From Rhodobacteraceae bacterium KLH11 (GTDB taxonomy: Bacteria > Pseudomonadota > Alphaproteobacteria > Rhodobacterales > Rhodobacteraceae), in NCBI GenBank assembly GCA_000158135.1, contig DS999533.1, forward strand, positions 117,000-155,097: 38,098 nucleotides of DNA, written 5' to 3'. The position numbers were made by a program, and so were the translations under genes. The notes under the pieces were generated by a model. That model saw only the letters and a program-made list of their open reading frames with translations. It searched no databases and was not told where the DNA came from. Shown here piece after piece: positions 22,226 through 28,756 of this stretch. How positions within the stretch are numbered: position 1 is the stretch's first letter; every line of letters begins with the position of its first letter.

Positions 22226-22309
22226 TTAGAAAGCAAGATACATCTGCGCCGATTTCCAGACGCGGCGAACAACGCTCTCTGTGGCGGTTGGGGCAGTGAC
22301 TTTGACCAT
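22226..22309 (-). pseudogene. RRVW-family gene fragment (first 27 codons)
   Basis: From ATG 22309 it reads MVKVTAPTATESVVRRVWKS and then AQMYLAF before a TAA. It is nearly the same as the start of the 183-aa protein at 33328 (MTKVTTPKTTESAARRVWKS, AQMYLAFHKD). It starts 12 nt after the FitB-like stop, just as the intact gene directly follows vapC in module B. The rest of the gene has been replaced by the ArdC-like fragment. Confidence 0.85.
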
Positions 22310-22321
22310 TCTTCCAGTCCT

Positions 22322-22744
22322 TCAATCGGATGGGTGATCCCAAGGGTTCAAGACATTCACGCCTAAAAACTGAAATGGCTTCACGTCTCGGGTTGCGACT
22401 GAAAAACCATGCGTCTTTGCAATCGCAGCTATCTGTGCATCTGCCAACTTGACGTCAAAGGCTTTCGCTTCGGCCTGCATGGTTGCCATTGCCTCCGCAG
22501 CCGCACGGTCAAATGGCAAAATCCGATTGCCGCACAGACGGCCCAAGGTAAAGTCAAACCCCTTCCAAAGCGCAGACTTCCGCTTGCCATCAGGCAATAA
22601 TTCGATCCCGTAACGAACCTCAAAGATGGTGATCGTCGTGGTATAAAACTGCGCGCTATGCAGCGCATTCAACCACCCAATCACTGCCTTGGAAGGGTTC
22701 TCCTTCATAGGATCAGACAGTACGTTTGTGTCTAGAATAATCAC
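22322..22744 (-). CDS. FitB/VapC-type PIN-domain toxin, 140 aa
   Basis: This PIN-domain ribonuclease has the acidic residues in order: Asp5 (MIILDTNVLSD), Glu42 (ITIFEVRYGIELL), Asp102 (FDVKLADAQIAAIA) and a fourth near 119 (VATRDVKPF). The length and the LADAQIAAIA segment fit FitB-like VapCs. ATG 22744 overlaps the antitoxin stop, and the upstream gene is FitA-like. It should cleave RNA when free. It occupies the position that vapC holds in module B, between the 125-aa gene and an RRVW gene. Confidence 0.9.
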   Translation of the reverse strand: MIILDTNVLSDPMKENPSKAVIGWLNALHSAQFYTTTITIFEVRYGIELLPDGKRKSALWKGFDFTLGRLCGNRILPFDRAAAEAMATMQAEAKAFDVKLADAQIAAIAKTHGFSVATRDVKPFQFLGVNVLNPWDHPSD

Positions 22745-22974
22745 CCGAAGTCCACCGGTTCTGCTTTGTCGTCACTACGTTCAATGTCTGGCAGGAACGT
22801 ATTAAGGCTCTGCACGTACTCAACAATCACATCGCCAACCTTCTCAGCTGGCCGTGATGCTTCATCAAGAAGTTGCCGCGCGGCTTCTTCGGTGCTGATC
22901 CCTCGCTCTGCTGCAACAAATCGCACGCGGCTATGAACATCATCAGATAGATTTCTGACCGTAATGTTTGCCAT
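22741..22974 (-). CDS. FitA-type ribbon-helix-helix antitoxin, 77 aa
   Basis: MANITVRNLSDDVHSRVRFV and the helix AERGISTEEAARQLLDEA form the Arc/FitA ribbon-helix-helix DNA-binding domain; the tail (VIVEYVQSLNTFLPDIER) should wrap the PIN toxin. I choose ATG 22974 because GGAGG lies 5 nt upstream; the longer frame to 23028 is not needed. It is coupled to the toxin by an overlap. TGATAGC-type sites upstream are the probable operator. Confidence 0.88.
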   Translation of the reverse strand: MANITVRNLSDDVHSRVRFVAAERGISTEEAARQLLDEASRPAEKVGDVIVEYVQSLNTFLPDIERSDDKAEPVDFG

Positions 22975-22995
22975 TTCAACCTCCATGTTTTCTTT

Positions 22996-23049
22996 TGATA
23001 GCATATCGATTATATGATAGCGATGCAATCATTTATCAAGTTTGCTATC
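22996..23049. promoter_or_regulatory. Operator/promoter region of the FitAB-like pair
   Basis: TGATAGC occurs twice (beginning about 22996 and 23017) and GCTATCA once in inverted orientation (ending about 23049), with a CATAT/ATATG dyad between. FitA dimers bind inverted repeats in their promoter, which fits this arrangement. Confidence 0.45.
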
Positions 23050-23225
23050 ACCCTTCATTGCATTCCAATTGGCACCGGTCGGGATATCATCCGCCTCACG
23101 TTTCAAAACCGTTGCCCGGTTGCTCAGTGCCACGATGATAGGCGTAGAAGGGTGCGATGCTCTATTCCCGCGCATGGGCCTACAAAGGTAAGAGGGGCCA
23201 TACTTCAAAAAGTACACAGCGGTTT
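23029..23225 (-). pseudogene. 3' fragment of the 125-aa module gene
   Basis: In the frame of 34053-34430 it encodes YFLKYGPSYLCRPMRGNRAS, HPSTPIIVALSNRATVLKRE and so on, matching MYLLKYGPSYLCRPTRGNRA, HPSTPIIVALRNRAAVLKRE. Bases 23075-23225 align without gaps to 34093-34243. At 23224 the homology jumps to the repeat also found at 37697, so the parB, DUF3768 and 106-aa genes are missing here. The chimeric frame stays open to 23403, but a functional product is doubtful. Confidence 0.85.
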
Positions 23226-23489
23226 GGATTAAGTGAGCCGCGCACCGCGCGCGGATCTCATAAACCTCTTCAACACATCCAAATGCCGATGAGCTGGTAC
23301 GGATTCCCAACATCGCAACCCGAGGGGATCGGCAGTTTTCCAGTGCCCGTGATTTCGACCCTGGGAGAAAGGGATTTCGGCACACTTGACGAAAGCCCTG
23401 CAATCATTCGGGCACCGCAGCAGGCCACAAAGGCAGCACGCGAGACCGCGAACAACTGGCCTGTGGTAAACTGTCGATCCCGGTCGCCT
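23224..23489. repeat. 266-bp direct repeat, copy A
   Basis: It is colinear with 37697-37962 at a constant offset of 14473, with about 17 mismatches and no indels. It begins with a hairpin (CCGCGC/GCGCGG, about 23238-23254). No reading frame shows a coding substitution pattern, so it is probably a non-coding 5' region of the module. The two copies bracket 14.5 kb in direct orientation. Confidence 0.9.
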
Positions 23490-23683
23490 AGGTGTTCAAC
23501 GCAGGTGCGGGGAGAAGGTCGATCCAGCCGACTTAGGTGTAACGGATTGCACTTATCCGGTGCTCGGATCCCAAACGTCCCGGATTCTCGCTCGAACCAA
23601 ATAATTCTGTCCAGGATGCCTGTAAGAACAATTCAACCTTAAGTAAGAACAGAAAGAAATTGGGGATGAAACAGACAGCGTTG

Positions 23684-24082
23684 CTACCGACAATACCGGG
23701 CGCGTCTCAGCCGCGACTTGGCTGCAGGGATTTCCAGATGTTGGTACCGACCACCGGAGTACCGTGCACAATCCAGAGCATGTCCTGCCGCTATCACAGC
23801 AGCACCTACATCTTCGCCGTCCGCGTAGCAAATACCTACCCATCGGTCGTGCGTGCGCTCCCCGTTCAGGTCGCAATCGACGGTCTTGCCGGCCAGATAG
23901 TTGATCATCCAGCGCTTTGCGTTTTGACCGGACTGCGTGCCCAGCTCTGGTGCATCAACACCGTTGAGACGTACCGGTGTCCCGTCGACAACGATTGTAT
24001 CTGCATCGCGCACATAGGTGCCACCGGCCTGGGCGGTAGTGGCGGGAAGAGCAATGGCCACGGCCACTAGAAAGATATTCAT
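23684..24082 (-). CDS. Secreted thermonuclease-like (SNase) protein, 132 aa
   Basis: MNIFLVAVAIALPATTAQA is a signal peptide with an Ala-x-Ala cleavage site. The mature part has the SNase fold signatures RDADTIVVDGTPVRLNGVDA followed by PELG, then NAKRWMINYLAGKTVDCDL, and GERTHDRWVGICYADGEDVG, where the catalytic Glu/Arg pair normally lies. The last strands (GHALDCARYSGGRYQHLEIP) complete the OB fold. AAAGG precedes ATG 24082. It probably degrades nucleic acid in the periplasm or outside the cell. It lies 46 bp downstream of radC on the same strand and may be cotranscribed with it. Confidence 0.85.
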   Translation of the reverse strand: MNIFLVAVAIALPATTAQAGGTYVRDADTIVVDGTPVRLNGVDAPELGTQSGQNAKRWMINYLAGKTVDCDLNGERTHDRWVGICYADGEDVGAAVIAAGHALDCARYSGGRYQHLEIPAAKSRLRRARYCR

Positions 24083-24128
24083 GTAAGTGCCTTTGAGTTA
24101 ACGCATCGTCGTTGCAATGCGCGTGGGG

Positions 24129-25181
24129 TTAGTGCCTTTGCAGAAAGCCGTTTGCACTAAAGGAATACTCTTCTTTTTTTCCTATGATAACATGGTCATG
24201 TATGAGAATTCCAAGAGTATCGCAGGCGTCCAGTACCCGATCGGTCATCTCTATATCCGATCTACTGGGGGTGGGATCACCTGACGGATGGTTGTGGACG
24301 AGAATGAGCGAGCTCGCATTCAACTCCAAGGCTCGTTTCACGATCTCTCGAGGGTACACCGGCACATGATCAACCGTGCCCTTGGCCTGCTCTTCATCCG
24401 AGATCAACACGTTCTTTCGATCCAGGTACAGAACACGAAACTGTTCCACTTCCCTATGCGCCATGGCCGTCCGGCAGTATGTGACCAACGCGTCCCAAGA
24501 CGACACAACATCACGTTTCATGACCTGCGCCTGCGCCATGCGGTGACCAAAAGCTTCTACCACCCGAAGATGGTAGTAAACCCAGTCATTAGCGCCCTCG
24601 ACCTTGAGAATGCGGTGCTTGGATGCCGCGATTACCCCGTTCAGATCGCCGAATTCCGCCAATAGGCGTTTGGCAAGAGGCTTGACGTCGATCCGCTGAA
24701 TGGCATTGAAGAGCAAGAGTTCCAGCAGTTCATATTCCGGCATTGGGCCATGGCCGCCTTTGAGAAAACGCTCCCGCAAGCGTTGGCGATGACCCCAGTA
24801 ATGCGGACGTTTGGCGCCGTCGTCACCTTTGATTAAGCCGCCACCAGCCGCGTTTTTTTCCGACAGACGATCACGATGCACATAAGGAGGCGAAAACGCA
24901 GGCTCTGTCACGACATCTAGCGGAGGCGTGCGTGCTTCCAGATCCTGAAGCCCTTGTGCCGCTTCCTCCGAGAATCCATTTTGCCCATCGAATTTGACCA
25001 GTCTGCCGAACCTTGTTTTGTCCGAAGCAATGAACTCCTTGAGCTGATTTACTATCTGGTTCTTCATAGCCGCATCCGCGTCATCCCATGAGGACGACCA
25101 TGCGCAAAGCTGGTTAACGGATGGTAAATCAGAGTAGGACCTATCGCCTTTTTGTTTCAATGCTGGTGCAGAAAACTTCAA
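24129..25181 (-). CDS. radC: RadC-family JAB/MPN domain protein, 350 aa
   Basis: The C-terminal half carries the JAMM metalloprotease-like site: His296 and His298 in LVHNHPSGDPTPSRSD, and Asp309, with the usual upstream strands (FRVLYLDRKNVLISDE, VDHVPVYPREIVKRALEL). An HhH-like part (PEYELLELLLFNAIQR, LLAEFGDLNGVIAA) precedes it. The first about 120 residues are an additional region (LPSVNQLCAWSSSWDDADAA) not typical of RadC. The called start, TTG 25181, is uncertain and ATG 25065 is an alternative. RadC homologues are common on mobile elements, but the biochemical role is unsettled. Confidence 0.9.
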   Translation of the reverse strand: MKFSAPALKQKGDRSYSDLPSVNQLCAWSSSWDDADAAMKNQIVNQLKEFIASDKTRFGRLVKFDGQNGFSEEAAQGLQDLEARTPPLDVVTEPAFSPPYVHRDRLSEKNAAGGGLIKGDDGAKRPHYWGHRQRLRERFLKGGHGPMPEYELLELLLFNAIQRIDVKPLAKRLLAEFGDLNGVIAASKHRILKVEGANDWVYYHLRVVEAFGHRMAQAQVMKRDVVSSWDALVTYCRTAMAHREVEQFRVLYLDRKNVLISDEEQAKGTVDHVPVYPREIVKRALELNASSLILVHNHPSGDPTPSRSDIEMTDRVLDACDTLGILIHDHVIIGKKEEYSFSANGFLQRH

Positions 25182-25351
25182 ATTTTTAGGTCGGGCATTG
25201 CCCAGATTTACATCAAGGGCTGCTGCGAGATATTCGGCAATCTCTCCAACTGCGGCTCACTTCCGGAAACCACAAAGGTTTTTCTGTAGTGCAGATTTTA
25301 ACCGCCACCGAGACATGCGAAGTATTAAGGCATTATGAACGGAGCGTATTC

Positions 25352-25611
25352 ATGAAGACCATTTTACTGCTTGGCCAGCTTTCACCCTTTCATCTTCGAT
25401 CGCGATGGCCCAAGCCACACCAACTGCTCCGCACCCTGAACAGCAATCCATTTCAACAACATCGTTCTTGAGCCTCGTGGTTGGCAGCCAAGCCAAGGTT
25501 GTAAATGCAGCGTGCCGTAAAGTGTGCCGAAAAGGGAAGGCTTGTGGGGATAGCTGTATCAATCGAAGCTATACTTGCCGAAAGGGTTCCAGCTGCGCTT
25601 GTAACGGGTAG
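25352..25611 (+). pseudogene. Secreted Cys-rich small protein with a frameshift in the signal peptide
   Basis: ATG 25352 (SD GGAGCG) begins MKTILLLG, then the frame shifts. The other frame continues AFTLSSSIAMAQATPTAPHP, which completes a signal peptide. The mature part ends ACRKVCRKGKACGDSCINRS followed by YTCRKGSSCACNG. Its C-x3-C-x5-C-x3-C-x6-C-x5-C-A-C pattern resembles small secreted proteins with the GK-CG-SCI motif. One base is missing, or two are extra, near 25372-25377. This may be a true inactivation, a sequencing error or phase variation. Without the leader, an ATG at 25405 gives 68 aa. Confidence 0.6.
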
Positions 25612-25650
25612 CAATGCATCTTAATCGCTCAACCAGCCAAAACTGGGCCG

Positions 25651-26916
25651 ATGCATTACGCTATGTACTCGAACGATCAGTATAGCAAACACCGACCTTT
25701 GCCTCCGCTACCCTTTGACAACTATCTCCTCTCACCGCATCGTCTCCTCATGGCCTACCCCTCCAACCACCCCCAACGAGCGGGCGACGACGCTGCAGGC
25801 ATTGATGTCACGGACGAATTCGAACGTTTCAATCAGCGCAATGACATTTTTACCCGCGCCTTCTGGGATGAGCGGGTCCGCAGCAAACAAACCGACGCCT
25901 TCTTTGCTTCGTACCGGATGGAAGCCGCCCCTCGTCGCGGCGATGGCTTCACCCAACGCGACTTCGCGCTTAGAAACGCATCCTGGCTGATTTCAGACCT
26001 GATCTCCGAAAGAGGCGGTGAAACTGGCAAGCGCGAAGGCTTCCAGGCCCCTATCGACAACGACACACCCATAGCCCCGACACAGGAACCGGTAGATGAC
26101 CCTGTTGCGATGGCCAGGGAAATCAAACGCATCGCGAAGTTCTTTGGCGCCGATCTCTGCGGCATTACCGAAATGGACGACCGCTGGCTCTACGCTGCGC
26201 GCGTTGACACCCGTGATTTCTCTGATGCGCCCAACGATTTACCAGAAGGCATGACATCAGTCATCGTGATGGGCCACCAGATGGACGAGGAGCTCGTCGC
26301 CACCTATCCCTCTGCTCTCGCAGGAGCTGCCACCGGCCGCGAATATTCCCACGAGGCCAGTATCGTCATGCAGCTTGCTGCCTACATCCGGAATCTGGGC
26401 TATCAGGCTACAGCTTCGATGAACGACACCGGCCTTGTAATCCCCTACGCGATCAAGGCGGGTTTGGGCGAATATGCCCGCAACCAGATGGTGATAACAC
26501 CTGAATACGGTCCGCGCTTGCGTTTCTCCAAGGTGTTTACCAGCCTTCCACTGGCTCACGATCCACCCAAGCCCTTGGGCGTCCGCGCTTTCTGCGACAT
26601 CTGCGCCAAATGCGCCGATGCCTGTCCGGTTAAAGCGCTCCCGTATGGCCCGCCTGAAACCACTGAAGACCAATCAGCCATCAAAGGTGTGCGCAAGTGG
26701 ACCTCTGACGCTGCCAAGTGCTTCGGGTTCTGGGCCAAACTCTCCTCTGACTGTGCCATTTGCATGCGCGTCTGCCCGTTCAACCGCGACTTCACGCAAT
26801 GGCGCCACCGCCTCTGGTTGACGCTGGCGCTCTCACCCTTTCGCAGATTTGCGCTCTGGTTAGACCGTAACCGCGGCAAACGTGCCAAGCCTACCGATTG
26901 GTGGCAAAGCCCATAA
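25651..26916 (+). CDS. Short reductive-dehalogenase-like (RdhA family) Fe-S protein, 421 aa
   Basis: The middle (IKRIAKFFGADLCGITEMDD, MTSVIVMGHQMDEELVATYP, GYQATASMNDTGLVIPYAIK, AGLGEYARNQMVITPEYGPR) matches the cobalamin-binding core shared by RdhA and epoxyqueuosine-reductase relatives. Two [4Fe-4S] motifs follow: CDICAKCADACP and, after CFGFWAKLSSD, CAICMRVCPF. There is no Tat signal, no RdhB anchor gene and no fused flavin/ferredoxin reductase domain, so it resembles cytosolic catabolic-type RdhA minus its electron-donor module. The start (ATG 25651 or 25663) is uncertain, as the ribosome-binding site is weak. The substrate is unknown. Confidence 0.85.
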   Translation: MHYAMYSNDQYSKHRPLPPLPFDNYLLSPHRLLMAYPSNHPQRAGDDAAGIDVTDEFERFNQRNDIFTRAFWDERVRSKQTDAFFASYRMEAAPRRGDGFTQRDFALRNASWLISDLISERGGETGKREGFQAPIDNDTPIAPTQEPVDDPVAMAREIKRIAKFFGADLCGITEMDDRWLYAARVDTRDFSDAPNDLPEGMTSVIVMGHQMDEELVATYPSALAGAATGREYSHEASIVMQLAAYIRNLGYQATASMNDTGLVIPYAIKAGLGEYARNQMVITPEYGPRLRFSKVFTSLPLAHDPPKPLGVRAFCDICAKCADACPVKALPYGPPETTEDQSAIKGVRKWTSDAAKCFGFWAKLSSDCAICMRVCPFNRDFTQWRHRLWLTLALSPFRRFALWLDRNRGKRAKPTDWWQSP

Positions 26917-27156
26917 TATCAGACATGATTGAGACCCCAATATAGCTCCATGCATAGATACTTCCCCGGCGGGTGCGGCTTCATCGACAGCGCGAGGATC
27001 GTTTCCCCGGCCCAGAGCTGCCGCTCACGTTGAAACCAAATGCTGCGATGCAGCTTCCCGCCCTCAGTGCAGAAGTGAGCGGTCGAACAACAAAATAGGT
27101 TCGGTGGCTTGCCCACTACCCTGCCCGGCTGAAGCCACCAATTTAAACTCCTGGTT
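26917..27156. other. Intergenic, nothing recognised
   Basis: A 65-codon minus-strand frame (27116-26919) exists but has no recognisable family and no good start site. I see no terminator or repeat. Confidence 0.4.
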
Positions 27157-27438
27157 TCAGTAATCCACGCCCTGCCGGGTATCCCAGAGACGTAGGATTT
27201 CTATCTGACTGGGCATTACACGATAGATCAGCGTAAATGGGGTTCGCGGCACTGAAAGCTCCCGTATGTCTTGCCGTGTGTCACTTGGGTGACCTGCATA
27301 AGGGTTGGCTGCAAGAGTAAGCTGAATGGCTTTGAGCTGAGCTCGTGCCCTTTCGCTGCCTTCAGGAAAAACTGACGTGTAATAGTAGCGGAACCATTGA
27401 ATGTCCCGGGCTGTATCTTCGAGAAATACAATTTTCAT
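27157..27438 (-). CDS. ParE/RelE-family toxin, 93 aa
   Basis: IVFLEDTARDIQWFRYYYTS at the start, RAQLKAIQLTLAANPYAGHP, then IRELSVPRTPFTLIYRVMPS and IEILRLWDTRQG follow the beta-alpha-alpha-beta-beta-beta order of ParE/RelE toxins, with the C-terminal strand ending in a basic/aromatic patch. Its start lies 3 nt beyond the stop of the upstream antitoxin gene (27442). Gyrase poisoning (ParE) versus mRNA cleavage (RelE) cannot be decided from sequence; the WDTRQG end leans to ParE-like. Confidence 0.85.
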   Translation of the reverse strand: MKIVFLEDTARDIQWFRYYYTSVFPEGSERARAQLKAIQLTLAANPYAGHPSDTRQDIRELSVPRTPFTLIYRVMPSQIEILRLWDTRQGVDY

Positions 27439-27441
27439 TGG

Positions 27442-27720
27442 CTATTTGGATTGCCCGCTTGCTACCGGTGCCGAGAGTTCATTCTCGGTATCCCAGCTGT
27501 CTATCCAGGTATTCATTTCGTCTGCCGTGATGAACTTACCTAAATCTGCTTTTTCAACAGCTGCATCAATGGCTGCACGTTTTGCGGCCTTGGATTCCAA
27601 CATCATTCTAATTGCCCGCACGGCAAGTTGTGCAGGCGGTCGATCTTCTATCGCAGCTTCTCGTTCCAGGGACTTTCTCAAGTCTTCATCGAGACGGATT
27701 GAATATGGGCTGGCACTCAT
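27442..27720 (-). CDS. Ribbon-helix-helix antitoxin of the ParE-like toxin, 92 aa
   Basis: MSASPYSIRLDEDLRKSLER and EAAIEDRPPAQLAVRAIRMM form a CopG/ParD-type ribbon-helix-helix. The C-terminal acidic part (ADLGKFITADEMNTWIDSWD) should bind the toxin. ATG 27720 has AGGTGA 5 nt upstream; the GTG at 27729 would overlap that site. A strong operator lies 20 bp upstream at 27741-27761. Confidence 0.85.
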   Translation of the reverse strand: MSASPYSIRLDEDLRKSLEREAAIEDRPPAQLAVRAIRMMLESKAAKRAAIDAAVEKADLGKFITADEMNTWIDSWDTENELSAPVASGQSK

Positions 27721-27740
27721 CGTAATCACCTGTATACGCT

Positions 27741-27761
27741 ATGTAGTACAATGTAATACAT
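27741..27761. promoter_or_regulatory. Operator of the ParDE-like pair
   Basis: Two adjacent 10-mers, ATGTAGTACA and ATGTAATACA, each quasi-palindromic (TGTA-N-TACA), together form a near-perfect 21-bp dyad ending in T. The position just before the antitoxin gene indicates autoregulation. Confidence 0.65.
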
Positions 27762-28046
27762 TGGCATGCTAATCACAATAGAACGATGGCATAAACTACA
27801 TCTGTTGCTCTGAACTCATGAGCGAGATGAGGTATCATAGGCACGGCCTGCACACCTGCGGTTATTTTGAATTTTGCAGTAACAACGCGGTTGGCTGCAT
27901 GTCTCCCCGATCGATTTTCAAAGTCAGGGAAATCAAATCGGCCTGGTGAGACTTTATGTTCTCCGCTCGTTGGAAAACATATCCCAAAACGATGAAACAG
28001 AGAGCTGGGCCATGTGTCAATTTCATAGCATTTCAGGTCTGACCAG
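27762..28046. other. Intergenic, no supported gene
   Basis: Two overlapping frames on opposite strands (28081-27773 and 27946-28209) have no recognisable domain. I see no repeat here beyond the IS6-type end that begins at 28047. Confidence 0.4.
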
Positions 28047-28293
28047 GGGTTCTGTCGCAAACTGTTCAGATGGCAGAGCATCAGTGGAATTGGTGAGCAG
28101 TTTACCCTGCCAGTTGGGCAAACTGCTGAAACGGATGGAGTCCTGGCGTGAATTGACCTTTGCGGATCATATTGACCAATTCGATGCCGGCCAGGACAGA
28201 TGCAGCTGAAGTGAAAGATTTGAAACCGAGCATCGGTCGGATCCGACGTTTGATGAACCGATGATCCTGTTCGATCATGTTGTTATCCGGCAT
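28047..28293 (-). mobile_element. IS6-family remnant: C-terminal transposase fragment plus one terminal repeat
   Basis: The frame 28293-28102 encodes IEQDHRFIKRRIRPMLGFKS, FTSAASVLAGIELVNMIRKG and an intact-looking end (FQQFAQLAG), the C-terminal part of IS6-type DDE transposases including the glutamate region. GGTTCTGTCGCAAA (about 28048-28061) resembles the IS6-family terminal inverted repeat and lies at the expected distance past the stop. The N-terminal two thirds and the other end are missing, so the element is inactive. Confidence 0.8.
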
Positions 28294-28756
28294 GAATGAT
28301 CGCGACGCTTCAATCGGAGGTTCTGAAGGCTTCGATGTGGATTACTATTGGTCCACCGGGATTGGGGCGTTGGGAGCACGAATGGCGGGCAGGCCGAAGT
28401 ATCTGATGAGCTGTGAGGTCGAGTTGTTATCTGGCCGCCCCTTCGACTTGTCCGGTTGCGCTGCGAGCGCAGATCCGTAGTTGTCGTGTACCCGAGAAAG
28501 CCGCTTCGATACTTCTTTACGACGGGTAAAGGCGGCTCTCCATGTTCAGGGATGTCAATCGCATGTACCGCCGTCTCATTTGGGATTGTCCTGTTCAAAA
28601 GCCAAATGGGCGCCCCTATCATACCGCCCGGGCAGGTACGCAAGGGGCTTTTCCAGCCCAGTGCTGAGTGGCGGCGGCGCGGATTGTAGAAGCCGTGTCG
28701 GGAAATGAAAAAACTGTTGTAGCGGTTCCTTTCCAATTGATGACCTTTCATTACAT
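28294..28756 (-). mobile_element. Patchwork of mobile-element debris including an IS3 OrfB tail
   Basis: The minus strand encodes HGFYNPRRRHSALGWKSPL at about 28697-28641, the diagnostic C-terminal segment of IS3-family OrfB (YN-RRRHSALG-KSP). The downstream frame (to 28275) has no recognisable sequence and looks like fused debris. The IS3 piece lies just downstream of the antiporter gene, and the IS6 piece abuts it on the other side. Confidence 0.65.

Noticed and set aside
23029..23403. 124-codon chimeric frame as a functional gene
   Set aside because: Its 5' part is the non-coding 266-bp repeat and its 3' part a fragment of the 125-aa gene, so it is a junction artefact.
23157..23642. Plus-strand frame over the 266-bp repeat (also 37480-38064)
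   Set aside because: Substitutions between the two copies do not follow a codon pattern in this frame, and no start site or family is visible.
28275..28751. 158-codon minus frame as one gene
   Set aside because: Only the IS3 OrfB tail is recognisable. The rest is debris read through by chance.
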